Assembly: GCA_014529385.2 (NCBI GenBank)
Contig: CM043969.1
Coordinates: 21,081,946-21,145,945 of the forward strand
Length of the DNA: 64,000 nucleotides
Source of the DNA: Adiantum capillus-veneris
Taxonomy: Eukaryota > Streptophyta > Polypodiopsida > Polypodiales > Pteridaceae
Direction of reading: 5' to 3'
Below, in pieces: positions 1 through 10,353 of the stretch. The notes beneath the pieces are model-generated. The model searched no databases, was not told where the DNA came from, and saw nothing but the letters and a program-made list of their open reading frames with translations. Numbering within the stretch: the first letter of the stretch is position 1; each line of letters begins with the position of its first letter. Made by a program: the position numbers and the translations under genes.

Positions 1-61
1 CTTTTGAAAATACACTAATGCCCATGCATGTGCATGTGTATGCATACACAGGCAATGTAAT

Positions 62-131
<70 letters not shown>

Positions 132-433
132 GGTCAATAACATGGATATAACCCTTGCATTTGCATGTCATGCATGTCCTCAAAGCGAGACAACCCCAAT
201 TCGACGTTAGGCGAGCTTTTTTCTTTTTCTCAAGCTCTTTAAAGAAATACACACTTCCAAAAAATTCTTAAAAATATCGATATTAGTCTTGAAAAAAACC
301 CCTTGAAAATATACAATGCCAAAAACTAATATTTTGAAAATTTGAAGGGTGCGTGAACTCAACGGTAAAATCTTTCTTTCTCTCTCTCCCCTCATGCATG
401 TGCACGTGTATGCACACACAGGCAATGTGATGG

Positions 434-471
<38 letters not shown>

Positions 472-497
472 ATGCACACACACACAGGCAATGAGGT

Positions 498-562
<65 letters not shown>

Positions 563-735
563 CAATAACGTGGATAACAACCCTTGCACTTGCATGTCCT
601 CAAAGCAAAACAACCCCAAGTCAACGTTAAACGAGTTTTTTTCTTTTTCTCAAGATCTTTAAAAAAATACTCACTTTCATTTTTTTTTAAAGATATCAAT
701 ATTGGTCTTGAAAAAATCCCATTGAAAAGATAAAA
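1..735. repeat. Tandem duplication of a CT/CA microsatellite-bearing unit
   Basis: Two diverged copies of one unit lie head to tail. Shared landmarks are the ATGCATGTGCA motif (about 23 and 393), GGCAATGT followed by a CT tract (about 52 and 421), TCAATAAC-TGGATA (134 and 562) and a tail with TTTTTTCTTTTTCTCAAG. The offset drifts from about 370 to 428 bp because of tract length. Pure CT tracts sit at 64-129 and 499-552 and a CA tract at 447-487. Open frames here encode only Ser-Leu or Thr-His repeats and are not genes. Confidence 0.8.
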
Positions 736-1054
736 CCAAATATATCCTCAAAAATTACATTTCCATTAAATAGCAAAATTTTCACTAAAATTTATCCTTT
801 TGTGTTATATCTTCAAAAAGTAAGTTCACATTAAGTAGCAAAACCTCTACTAAAGTTATTCATATTTTGTTTTGTGGAATCAAACTGGAACACCTATTCT
901 ATGACACTATCTAGATACTATCTAGATGTAGAAATTAGAATAAAAAGTCTTTTGATTTTACATTACAAAAGGCTTGTCATTTCTTACTACGTCAAAGACT
1001 ATCATTTCTTATAATCTTACCCTTCACTTTTGAATTTTAAATTAGATGTTTTGT
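736..1054. other. AT-rich noncoding stretch
   Basis: No open frame of note, no repeat and no RNA gene was seen. A short CTATCTAGATAC-type motif near 910 occurs twice in a row. Confidence 0.5.
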
Positions 1055-1226
1055 AAGGTTCTTTTGAAGTGAACCAGGGAGTGACACATGGAGGCCCTCT
1101 CTTTCCTTGAAAATTATAAGCTGCTTCATATATAGTATCGAAGGTTCTTTTGAAGTGAACCAGGGAGTGACATATGGAGGCCCTCTCCTTCCTTGAAAAT
1201 TTTAAACTGCTTCATATATAGTATAG
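1055..1226. repeat. 86-bp tandem duplication
   Basis: Two adjacent copies (1055-1140 and 1141-1226) both begin AAGGTTCTTTTGAAGTGAAC and end in CTTCATATATAGTAT. They differ at only a handful of bases, so the duplication is fairly young. No coding role is visible. Confidence 0.85.
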
Positions 1227-2793
1227 ATTGCAATCAAGCAGCGTGAGCCGAACTCCTCCCACCTTGTCATTCTCCCATCCTATACACATACAGTCGACTG
1301 TGCAGGCAGGGTTTCGACAGACTACCGTACGACCAAAAAAAAAAATTGAACTTTTTTATAAGCCTAAAGGTGGGTGCACACCACCCCCCCTTCTTCCCTA
1401 TTGTCAACTCGACAATCAAGCCCCCGTTCACACACACCCAGCGAGACATACATACACACAGAGAAAGAGAAATCTCCTCTCAACAAAGGGAGTGAGAGAA
1501 GGAGAAAGCAAGAGAATAAGCCGGTATTGGAAGCGCCACAAGCCAAATAAAGAGGTAGAGAGAGAGCACTCTTGGTGTGCGCTCACGCACACGTACATAG
1601 GCGTGTGTAGACATAGATGGCGAGTAAGCCCAGGCATCACCCGGCATCGGCCTGATTTCATCAATTTTCTTGGTGATTCTCCTCTACGATTTGGCACCGA
1701 TGTTTTGGCGTTCCATCGATGGCTCAACACCCGCTTTGAGTTTTGACATTAGCTCGACATCGGTTTTGACACCAATCAGGCGGCTATTCGGCTAGCAGGC
1801 TTCCGATCGGCAACGAAATGTGACATCGAGCATTTTCCTTGGCTTCTACATAGCGAGAGCGGTTTGGCTCTCCTACAGCATAGCCTCACGATCGAATTCT
1901 CTCCCATGCCCATTTCGGAGCAGTTTTGGCTCCGATATTTTGACTTTGATTCGGCCATTATAGCTTTGACGTTTTCTCCATTTTTGGTTTCGATGGCACA
2001 CATCGACACATACGACTCCGACGGCCCATCTCGGAGCAAGTTTTTTCCTCGAGTGTGCTCAAGTCTTGCCAGGTGTTTTCAATCGACAAGTTTACCAATC
2101 GATGAGATAGTGTGTGCCAATTTCCCAGTAGCTTTGCTCATAGGTTGCATAGTCTTTCCAGCACAGCTAATGTGGCACATGTAGTGCTCATGTACGATTG
2201 TGTGGAGCATTCCAAAGAGTTTTTTGACACGGTCTTGTGCTATTTCATGCTATGTATGCATTTACTGATACAGTTTGAGCCACGTACAGGTTACAGGTAG
2301 CAAGTTCATAGGTTTACAACTTTTTTGGACAAGGATAAGTCCATTGGAGCCACTCATTCATGAGTGACCTGTTTTGCCAGGGTTTTGGTAGTGCTATGTA
2401 TGACATTTTGTGGATCTGTTTACTGAGACACTGAGTGTTTGATTTGGTGCAATTTTTTGGTGAGAAAATTTGAGATTTTGCTCAAAATACAGAGAAAATT
2501 CTGACCGTTTGTCCCCTGATTCTTGCCATGTTTTGCATGTATTTGCAATTTACTCACTGATGGTTTAGTGGTCGAGTTTACTTCCACTTTGGCAGTTATC
2601 TGTAGTTTTTTGGCTTCATTTTACGTTGATTTTTGGCTCATTTTGCAATGGAAACTCTATTTGCTTTTCCCCGTCTTCTCACCATAAAAGTTTGCAATGT
2701 TATGTCATCGTGTACAATGGTCGATATATTCCCACTTTGACAATGATCGAGTGTTTACTCTTGCTTTGATAGGTTTTGACAGCTTGGACACAG

Positions 2794-2841
2794 TTTGCAC
2801 TCTCACAGAAGTGAGAGTGCAAATCTCACAGGAGTGAGATT
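2794..2841. repeat. Two consecutive perfect hairpins with AGAA and AGGA loops
   Basis: A 13-bp perfect stem (2794-2806 with 2811-2823) closes the loop AGAA. It is followed at once by an 8-bp perfect stem (2822-2829 with 2834-2841) closing AGGA. Both share the core CTCAC-AGRA-GTGAG, so the second looks like a partial duplication of the first. Confidence 0.8.
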
Positions 2842-2932
2842 AGCGTATGCGTGTGTGGCTACAAACAGACAGTCACACGTTTCATAGGTTTTTGCAATTT
2901 TTTGCAAGCAATTTCTCTTGTGGGATGTGCTT

Positions 2933-2986
2933 GACCACTAAACCATCAGAGAGTAAACTTTAAAAAATTTTGATGGTTTAGTGGTC
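2933..2986. repeat. 16-bp perfect inverted repeat
   Basis: GACCACTAAACCATCA at 2933-2948 is the exact reverse complement of 2971-2986, with a 22-bp AT-rich spacer. The right arm is one of the TTTAGTGGTCGAG motif copies in this region. Confidence 0.85.
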
Positions 2987-3236
2987 GAGTTTTCTCTCTA
3001 CTTGCATATATGGTTATGTGCTTTACGCTTGGTTGAGCGGTTTGTCCCAGTTTATGCTTGCAGATAGCAGATTGTGGAGTTGTTTTATGTATATGTAAGC
3101 AACAGTTTTGATGTGATTGGTCATGGTTTTTATGATTTTGTAGTGGTCGAGTGATCTCCCACTTTGTTGCTAGTTTTTGCATTCACTTATGGAAGGAAAC
3201 ATGTGTGATAGTGAGAGACAGTGGTCTTGTTCTTGC

Positions 3237-3867
3237 TGTTAGGAAATAGGATGTAGCTAAGAGATATTAGAGTAATTTAATTACTGGAGAGAGATAATTT
3301 TCACACACAAGAGATTATAGAATAGACACACACACACACACACACACACATAGAGAGAGAGAGAGAGAGAGATCACATGATATACATGGTTCACCCAATG
3401 TGGGCTACGTCCACGGGAAAGTAGCCACTCAATGGCTTTAGTACTTCGAATTAGAAGTAGGTTACAAAGGGATTATACCCTTAATGGAGCTCCTACCTTG
3501 CTTCACTCTCACCACCTCATATCAACTTCACAATGCACCACAATGCAATTTGTGTGTAGAAGAGGCCTCCTTTTATAGGCATAAAGGACTACCCTCTCTC
3601 ATTAGAGGCATCCATGTGTAGCCGCCTTTGTGTAGACAAGTCCAAGTTGGACTCTCCAATGTGCCCGTGTGGCCGCCCTTGAGAAGACAAGTCTGCCTTG
3701 AAATCGGCCATTGACCATTGAATTCAACCACCAGCCATTGACTTCTAACCATCAACCACCGGCCAACCACTTCATACACGATGGCTTCTACTCATAATAG
3801 GGGCCTTACAAATGTGCGTTTTTAATACTAAAAATTGCAAGGGGTAAATCACGCTCCATACTTAACA
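3237..3867 (-). repeat. Copia 3' LTR
   Basis: On the plus strand it starts TGTTAGG and ends TTAACA, giving TGTT...AACA ends. It abuts the copia polypurine-like tract at 3868-3880. It contains a CA tract (3325-3350) followed by a GA tract (3352-3372) and the TACATGGTTCACCCAATG...CTACGTCCACGGG motif often seen in plant copia LTRs. The partner 5' LTR is not in the window. Confidence 0.8.
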
Positions 3868-5468
3868 ATTTTCCACTTGGAGACTGATCTCCAAACCAAA
3901 CCTATGACTGCTTTCCATCCTAGCTTCTTATCCTTGAATGTCGATTGAAGATGAGTTGTCCAAGCTCTTCTAAGAATCTGTAAACCCACAACAACTCTTT
4001 TCTTGCCTCCATCATTGCTACATATTCTGCTTTCGTGGTAGAAAGTGAGACCATTTTCTGCAGCTTTGAAGCCCAACCTACTATTCATATCCTTGCAAGA
4101 AAAATATCAGTGCCTCCAAAATACAAAGCATTTGTTGTTGTTCCTTTTAGATACCTCAGGTATCCTCTTCACAGCTTGTCAATGCTCTTTACCTAGATTT
4201 TCCATGATCAACTCCCACTGCATGTGCAATATCTGGCCTTATCCAGACCATAGTATACACTAGAGAATCTACCGCTACAGCATATGGAACTTTAGACATA
4301 TAGGCTATCTCCTCTTGTGTCTTTGGACACATATCCTTAGTTAGTTTAAAGTGACTAGGTGTAGAAAATGATTTTGTATCTTGCATTGCAAACCTTTCTA
4401 GTACCTTCTTCATGTAATCCTCTTGAGATAGCTTTAGTGTCTTCTTTGTCCTATCCCTTAATATCTTCATACCAAGTATCCACTTTGCAGCACCTAAATC
4501 TTTCATTGAAAAAAATTTAGACAACTCCTCTTTTAGGTCTTTGATATCCTGCATGTTAGCACATGCAATCACCATGTCATCAACAAACAACATTAGGATG
4601 ATGAACTTCCAATCTCCCATGTCATCAAAAAATTCAGACAACTCCTCTTTTAGGTGTTTGATATCCTGCATGTTAGCACTTGCAATCACCATGTCATCAA
4701 CATACAACATTAGGATGATGAACTTCCAATCTCCCAAATTCTTTGTGTAGATGCAATAATTTGAGTTACATCTTCTGAATCTGTGATCTAACATCCATCG
4801 ATCGAACTTCAAGTACCATTGTCTTGATGCTTGCTTTAAACCATACAAGCTCTTCTTTAATTTGCAAACCATTTTCTCCTTACCTTTTACTTCATATCCC
4901 TTTGGTTAAAGCATGTAAATTTCCTCCTCTAAGTCACTGTGAGAGAATGTTGTATTTACATCCATTTGCTCAAGATTTAAATCATGAGCAACCACAAGGC
5001 TTAAGGCAAGACAAATTGAGTTCATTTTTATAACAAGAGATAATATTCCATTGAAATCAATACCTTTCTTTTGGGAAAACCCTTTTACCACAAGCATGGA
5101 CTTGTACCTTTTCTTCCCACCTTCTTCTTCCTTCAGCTTATACACCCATTTGTTTTGCATTGCCTACTTACCTTTAGGTAGCTCAACCAACTACCAAGCT
5201 TGGTTGTGATGTAATGAGTCCATCTCCACTTGCATGCTCTTCATCCATTCTTCTTTGGATCCGTGTTGCATAGCTTCTTCATATGATTCCGGCTCTCCAG
5301 AATTTGAGATCAAGAGATGGTTGAAGGAATGAATAAACTTTTTTGGAGGTCTACTTGCTCTTGTAGATCTTCAAGGAATAGGTTGAGGCTCCTTATTTGG
5401 TTGAAATTGTTGTATGTTGTCACCGTTTGCACTCCTTAAGTCTTCACCATCCTCAAGCTGCGAGGGTT
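3868..5468 (-). pseudogene. pol: Copia Pol remnant: reverse transcriptase and RNase H
   Basis: This is reverse transcriptase of a Ty1/copia element, broken. In order on the minus strand: a linker with EPESYEEAMQHGSKEEWMKSM (about 5290-5200), the RT N-terminus with NKWVYKLK and LVVKGFSQKKGIDF (5160-5040), EQMDVNTTFSHSDLEEEIYM (about 4970-4910), a stop, then SLYGLKQASRQWY and the catalytic YVDDM box (4872-4500), DLGAAKWILGM and LSQEDYMKKVLERF, and a worn RNase H end (4088-3870). Stops at about 5160 and 4905, plus frame changes after about 4200, make it non-functional. The YVDDM segment is present twice because of an in-frame 39-codon duplication. Family assignment is firm; lineage within copia was not resolved. 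Confidence 0.9.
4502..4735 (-). repeat. 117-bp in-frame tandem duplication of the RT catalytic box
   Basis: Two copies, 4619-4735 and 4502-4618, are offset by exactly 117 bp (39 codons). Each encodes GDWKFIILMLxVDDMVIA and the helix after it up to the EEL(S)xFF segment. One copy reads YVDD and the other FVDD. The copies differ by several substitutions, so the event is not brand new. Confidence 0.9.
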
Positions 5469-6978
5469 TCCAATCAACAAGCAAAAAACCCGAGCAAAGC
5501 CAATTTTTGAGCAAAAATAAGCAACATCGTTGGCAAATTGATGCAAACGCAAGGTATTTTGAAGAAAATAATCAAAGCCACTCCAAGTCTTGAAACAACT
5601 CCATCTTTGTGTGTAGGCTGATGCACAAACTCATGGGAGACTTTAGAGTACCTGTCGTACATGCAAGTGCACCTAGAGAGACTATAGAGAGCAAAAAGGT
5701 TGTTGCCTAATTAGAGAGGAGGTTAATGAATTTTGCTATGCCTCGTGTGTGTGAAATGGGGGAGGGAAAAGAGAAATGACACAAGTGCCACAGAGAGAGA
5801 GAGAGAACTACACCTTGTGCAACCAAAAACCAGTAGGTAAGCTACAAAAGTGGCATGCTTGTCACACCATTGTCGTATCAAATTATACATACTTAATCTC
5901 CCTAGCTGGAAAGTGAAGAAGAATCTCATCGTTTATCAGTATTTGGTAGCAAACCTTTACTTCAAGACTTATCACATAAGGCCAAGAAACCACTTCATGT
6001 CACAAAGTACATAACCCTGACGATTAGTCTCCAAAGTTATGTGGCACTCTTCCTCTAGTTCTACGAGCAATCTACCATGCCATGATGCAGCATTTGGAGT
6101 TAAGATTTTCCTAGAGATATCAAAGAGATTGCTGGATACCAACCCATGAGGCTAGTTTGAGCTAACATGAAGTTACCCCATGCAACACCCATATCTTTGT
6201 TATCAATGCAACTTGAATGAGCAACTGTTGTTTACCACATCAAGATGCACTTGAGCGATAACATCTTTTTTGGCAAAGGTACTAAGATAATCAGATGAAT
6301 TCTTTTACCACAATTGTACAAGAATCCATCATCACCTAATCCCCCATCTTGTATCTCTCAACACACATATTTTCAATTCAAAATATGTGGATGAAGATTT
6401 GCACACTTCAAAACACAATTCAAAGCTAATCGCATGGTTCATAAATAGGTAGTAAACAACATTGTCTTAATGTTCAAACATGTGCACCTTGTAAAGTTGT
6501 GCAATTCTAAACTCAAGGAGGCAATTGTAGTGGGCTCAAAGTCATGTATAGTGTAATGCCATACCATGAGCAAGCTCATCCCATCGTGAGTATGGCACAT
6601 GAAGCGCTTTAATTTTGCAAGATGCAAGCAACATTGAAGGAGAGATAATGCCCATATATTCAATCGATCTGTACAATACTTGTGAAGGAATCTTTGCAAA
6701 GCCAAGAGGAGTTGGTGTGAGACAATCTACAAGGGGACTAGCTAGATGCGTGTGCACTATGATTCTACGATGCTAGAGGTATGAAGAATGCTTTGCAGAA
6801 TAGGGGCCCTAGTGGCAATGAGCATCTGTCATGTAAGACAATGACTAAGTATTGGGGTGATTGTCCCCATGTAGGTGAGGCTGACTGGCTGCACCGGTTG
6901 CACGATTTTTTGGGGGTATTGCGCTTTGTTTACCATTATGTAGAGCTACTCACCATCTGAGTGAGTATCTAGGCTTGT

Positions 6979-7031
6979 AGGCAGAGTGGTATAGTTGCAT
7001 TGCTCGAGCGCCCTGGTATGGGTTCGACTTC
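6979..7031 (+). repeat. tRNA-like Pol III promoter (SINE head or tRNA pseudogene)
   Basis: AGGCAGAGTGGT at 6979-6990 fits the A-box consensus TRGCNNAGYNGG at 10 of 12 positions. GGTTCGACTTC at 7021-7031 fits the B-box GGTTCGANNCC at 10 of 11. The start-to-start distance of 42 bp is normal for a tRNA. No clean acceptor stem was found, so a tRNA-derived SINE head is more likely than a working tRNA. Confidence 0.45.
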
Positions 7032-7374
7032 GTGTGATCTCCATGTTGACTACCATTTTGGTCAATGGGTAATAGCCTACTCATGATAGCTAGAAACCGG
7101 TTGGTGTTGCTTGCCATCATGGCAAGCAGCCTAATATCTAATCAATGCCCTAGTCTTCTCCAACTCCTCTTCCCTTCTGCAAACAAAGACCATATTCAGA
7201 AAGTCCGTGTTGCATTGGATGCACTTCATGTCTTCAAGCAAGCAAGAAAACTCGCTTAGCAAGCAAGCTAATTCAAGGGCATCTCCTTGCATAACAAGCG
7301 TATAACTTCCACAGTCCAAAGAGTTCAAAATCATTTAATCCCCCCTCCACTTTGTCTCATGTGAAACCTCTCCA

Positions 7375-7521
7375 AACCAATCCACACCGGTGCGGATTGG
7401 TTCCAAGCTCTTCATGTATGCTATACAAAGCATCAACACACTATACAAAGCAGTATTTTTTGTTTTGTTTTTTTAATAATGTTAGACAATCTAAACCAGT
7501 CCACACTGGCACAGACTAGTT
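7375..7521. repeat. Two related 28-bp near-palindromes, 119 bp apart
   Basis: 7375-7402 folds on itself with one mismatch (arms AACCAATCCACACC and its complement). 7494-7521 is a diverged copy of the same sequence with a weaker dyad. Both are followed by TTCC. Confidence 0.6.
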
Positions 7522-7638
7522 CCTGCAGAAAGAAAACCAAAACCCAACTGGGTGTCATTGTGAGTTGTCGAACTACTTCAATCATGCCTGTAGGCCCACG
7601 AGGGTTTAGAAGACATTGAAGAGGTCAATATTTGCAAT

Positions 7639-7824
7639 GCGATAATCATGCTTTTGTTGTATGTGGATGATGTAGTACTCCTAGCACAGACTTTAGAGGA
7701 TTCACAGAAGCTTATTGTTGTCCTTGAGAACTTTTGCTTTCATATTGGGCTGATTGTGAATGAATCCAAAACAAAGGCTATACTTGTGAAAACCCACAGT
7801 AGGCATTGTTGCAAGAGAGACTGA
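7639..7824 (+). pseudogene. Non-LTR (LINE) reverse transcriptase fragment
   Basis: An open stretch of about 61 codons reads AIIMLLLYVDDVVLLAQ, then an acidic/hydrophobic helix, then FCFHIGLIVNESKTKAI, and ends at TGA (7822-7824). This is the pattern of LINE RT motif C (YxDDxVLLA) and the following GLxVNxxKTK motif, with YVDD at 7660-7671. Sequence just upstream (about 7545-7638) looks like the same domain in shifted frames. Only this fragment survives; no endonuclease or RNase H was seen. Plant L1-like elements are the natural source, but clade cannot be judged from so little. Confidence 0.7.
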
Positions 7825-8365
7825 GAATCAACTCATAGGTACACCTCTCTTTCAACAACCATTGGTGGAAGGAGATAATATTACAATATCTAAAGGTGGA
7901 AACAATCACGGCATGTGAGTTGTGAGGAAGAAAATGCTTCGCATTGACCCAAGTTTCTCATACAGAATATTCCACGTAATCGAGGAGGTGTCCAAGCAGC
8001 TAGCATGGTGGCCACTCAAGAAGGGAATGAACTATAGGGTGGACTTGTGGTGGAGGAGATCGACATCCACAAGATAATGTGGGAAATTTTTTGCATACCA
8101 AAGGGCATTAGAATTCTACGACAGGGATGGTTAGGATCAAGAGCCAGAAAATGAAAAAACATAGGCTTAGGGGCTGTTGCACTGTCCTTTTGGGGTATCA
8201 AAACTTGGGAAAGTGGGATAGATATTGTGCATGTTAAGGTTTTAAAGGCTCAATTCATGTCGTTTTTGCAATGATAGTGTGGATCACACATGGTAGATTT
8301 GTGATACAATCACTTAGTGCTTGGCTAGAGTGCCTAGTGTTTGGCGGGTGGAATAGGGAACATAC

Positions 8366-8790
8366 TTGACTCCATCTGACGTTCAGAATTTGGAGTATGG
8401 AGGGTTCACAATAAATAAGGTTGAAATTAAGAAAGCTAACAATGTGTGTTATCAACATGGTGTTTCAACTCAAGCCTCCAAAATAATTGACTTAGCAACT
8501 ACCATGGAAGCTCAAATTCTGCACCATACTGTTGTGAAAAAAATATGCAAAAAAAATTTGTGGTTGAAACAACCAGTTCACAAGTCAAAGGGGAAATGTA
8601 CAAAGTACTTTATCGCAAGTAGTCCGATGTGTACATGTGGAGACTTCATAGAACGAGTGGCATAGAGCAAACCGTACATGGCTTGCAAGCATATTTAATT
8701 TGTCTTCCTTCGCTACTTTGGCTTGGATGTGCATCTTAACATGTTTATCCATCAAAGCAAGCTAACAAATGAGGATCTACTTCAAGTGTG
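8366..8790 (+). pseudogene. SWIM-type zinc-finger protein fragment
   Basis: An open frame runs 8366-8665, then the same frame continues past a TAG. Just before and after the stop lie MCTCGDF (8627-8644) and ACKH (8681-8692), giving a CxC-x15-CxH arrangement, the ligand pattern of SWIM fingers. The region before it has KIxKKNLWLKQPVHKSKGKCTKYFI. SWIM fingers are common in MULE/FAR1-type transposases and in host proteins; too little is left to choose, and no MULE transposase core was seen. The in-frame stop between the ligand pairs indicates a dead copy. Confidence 0.55.
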
Positions 8791-8818
8791 CAATTGTCAT
8801 CACACCACTTAACTAAAG

Positions 8819-8941
8819 AGTACCCCAAGAATGTCTTGGCCTTGCATTTGATTCCTTTACATTGTATATCATTTTTTAGAAATTGAATGGTGTCATGTAT
8901 TGAGTAAAGTTTTTTTGTTGTACCCCAAGAGTGTCTTGGCC
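8819..8941. repeat. Direct repeat GTACCCCAAGARTGTCTTGGCC, exact 100-bp spacing
   Basis: The 22-bp sequence occurs near 8819 and again near 8919 with one difference. Each copy also holds a small dyad (CCAAGA...TCTTGG). The sequence between copies is not otherwise repeated. Confidence 0.6.
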
Positions 8942-9082
8942 CCTGTGTAATTAAGCATTAGGCATGTGAAATTTGTATTTAGAAAAATATTTGCATTAGC
9001 CAACACTTGAAATTGTGTTTTGAAAGAGATGATAAGTCGAGTTATGTGTATTTGGTAGTGAATTATTCTTTGTCAAGACTTG

Positions 9083-9086
<4 letters not shown>

Positions 9087-9118
<32 letters not shown>
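9087..9118. repeat. GA microsatellite
   Basis: A pure GA tract of about 32 bp in noncoding DNA. Confidence 0.95.
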
Positions 9119-9120
<2 letters not shown>

Positions 9121-9419
9121 AAAAGTTTTTTCAATCAAATGTAACTACTGTTCCATTCTATGCTTGCTCAAAAAAATGAAAAGGCAAAACTAGCTCTCTT
9201 CAAAAGCTCCCTCCTCTGCCCTCTAAAGGAAGCATTTTCACATAAATCAATATTTGGAGGAAAACACTGAAAAAGATCCCTCTAAAGCTCGCTCAAAACC
9301 CAACCCCTTTCAAAATCCCCATAGGCTATACATGTGCCTCATTGGAACTTACATTCAAGTTTCCACCATTAAAAAGAGGCAACAAAGTTTCATAAATGTC
9401 ATGTGAGCTTACATTACTG

Positions 9420-9885
9420 TATTTGGTACATGAGAACAAACATTGAACAGAATCTTCCACAAACACAGCATCTCATGAAACAAAGATACATTTTGTTTTC
9501 GGATGATATAGCCTGTAACCTTTACTTTTAGGACTATAAACCAACAAGAATAAATTTGATAGCCTTATCATCCAATTTTCTACACTGCGTTTGGGGCAAC
9601 AAAGCATTATTAGGCTAAACAACCAAAAACGTACATGTGATCAATCGATGACTTCTTAAGGAGTCATAAACCTGTAAGGCTTTGGTAGGACATTTGTTAA
9701 GTACATAAGTAGCACACATAATAGCCTCAAGCCAAAACAAATGTGGTAAAGCTTGATTCTTGACCATACATCGTGCCATCTTCGTAAGTGACCTCTTTTT
9801 TTCTTTCAACAACTATTGAGTTTGTGGCCTTTGGCATAGCACCAAAAACTGGCATGTGAGAATCAACTCTTTACAATCAACACTC
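9420..9885 (-). pseudogene. Copia integrase C-terminal fragment
   Basis: Minus-strand pieces read LKEKKRSLTKMARCMVKNQALPHLFW and YVLNKCPTKAL, then in another frame LLPQTQCRKLDDKAIKFILVG, then YRLYHPKTKCIF and VSRDAVFVEDSVQ. These are the standard copia integrase-core end (MARxML...LPxxFWxEA...YVLNRCPTKAL) and the region after it (RxKLDDKSxKCIFVGY...YRLYxPxxxK..VSRDVxFxE). At least two frameshifts and several stops make it dead. It ends near 9885 against the gypsy fragment E. It could be the upstream part of the copia element at 3237-5468. Confidence 0.85.
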
Positions 9886-10353
9886 TAGTCATCATGGAGC
9901 ATTGTGTATGGGCCAATTGTTGGGCAGCTTGAGTTGATAAGCCATCTCATTGATTGGCTTGAAAATTTGAAAAGGATCATAGTATCTTTTTTCTAGTTTA
10001 GCATAATACTTTCGATGGCCCGTAGGATTTTTGCACGTCCTTTGTCTCAATTGAGCCTTGGGAAACTTAAGTAAGACCCAATCATTCTCTTTAAATGTTA
10101 AGGACCTTCTGTGGTTGTTAGCAGCAACTTTTTGCCTCTGTTCAGAGATGGATATAGCCTCCTTAATCTTTTGGAAAGATTCTTGTAGGTCATGGCTATA
10201 CTCATTGACTTCCCATGTACTTTAAGTAGCAAGGGACTTTTAGTTCTTCCCTCTATGATTTCATAAGGTGCTTTTCCCATAGAAGTATGGACAGTATTAT
10301 CGTACACATACTCTACAAGGGGTAAGTACCACTCCCGTTGTGAGCGTTGATCT
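9886..10353 (-). pseudogene. pol: Gypsy element E: integrase C-terminal part
   Basis: On the minus strand the piece reads EWYLPLVEYVYDNTVHTSMGK, APYEIIEG, then a coiled segment, and in another frame WVLLKFPKAQLR, KYYAKLEKRYYDPFQI and INEMAYQLKLPNNWPIHN. This is the end of a Ty3/gypsy integrase core and its GPY/F-like C-terminal module. It continues exactly where the integrase core at 21671-22686 stops, and element F lies between them with a GATCT target duplication. It is broken by frame changes near 10100 and ends at about 9890 against copia debris. Its style (YxNTVHxSxGKxPxEI) is chromovirus-like; no chromodomain was seen. Confidence 0.85.

Larger units (their letters stand above)
2559..3160. 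repeat. Dispersed motif TTTAGTGGTCGAG, about four diverged copies
   Basis: The motif GGTTTAGTGGTCGAGTTT, followed loosely by a CCCACTTTG-like segment, is seen near 2562 and 2975. Weaker versions are near 2717 (ATGGTCGATATATTCCCACTTTG) and 3140 (GTAGTGGTCGAGTGATCTCC). Spacing is irregular (about 150-260 bp). It may be a worn tandem repeat. Confidence 0.45.
1227..3236. other. Noncoding stretch without a recognisable gene
   Basis: The longest open frame is 1228-1746 on the plus strand (172 codons); a 106-codon frame follows at 1864-2184. I recognise neither. Composition is uneven, with CA/GA-rich patches at 1430-1580, and no start context, domain or homologous pattern supports translation. The stretch could be an old LTR or leader sequence. 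Small inverted repeats inside it are listed separately. Confidence 0.4.
3237..5468 (-). mobile_element. Ty1/copia retrotransposon, 3' half (minus strand)
   Basis: Reading the minus strand, a decayed copia RT/RNase H region (5468 down to 3868) leads into a purine-rich stretch (AAGTGGAAAAT) and a 631-bp LTR that starts TGTTAAG and ends CCTAACA. Gag and protease are absent. A copia integrase scrap on the same strand at 9420-9885 ends about where this piece begins, so both could be one element split by the 4-kb stretch between them (inference). Confidence 0.85.
5469..9419. other. Mixed noncoding debris between two copia pieces
   Basis: No intact gene is visible. Within it I support a SINE-like tRNA promoter (6979-7031), two related palindromes (7375-7521), a LINE RT scrap (7639-7824), a SWIM-finger scrap (8366-8790), a 100-bp-spaced direct repeat (8819-8941) and a GA tract (9087-9118). 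The segments 5469-6978, 7825-8365 and 8942-9419 hold nothing I recognise. The block may have inserted into a copia element, but I could not define its ends. Confidence 0.5.

Noticed and set aside
207-630. Overlapping open frames on both strands rich in Ser-Leu, Thr-His or Arg-Glu
   Set aside because: They are translations of CT/CA microsatellites.
1228-1746. 172-codon open frame as a possible host gene
   Set aside because: No recognisable domain and a low-complexity composition; the frame crosses CA/GA-rich DNA and other frames in the area are equally open.
6408-9030. Inverted similarity TTCAAAACACAATT near 6410 and the complement near 9010 as terminal inverted repeats of a MULE
   Set aside because: Too short, imperfect and AT-rich to support; no flanking duplication found.
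5939-9087. Weak direct repeat GTATTTGGTAG...TCAAGACTT near 5939 and 9048 as element termini
   Set aside because: Only about 70% alike over 40 bp by eye, with no target duplication and no extension.
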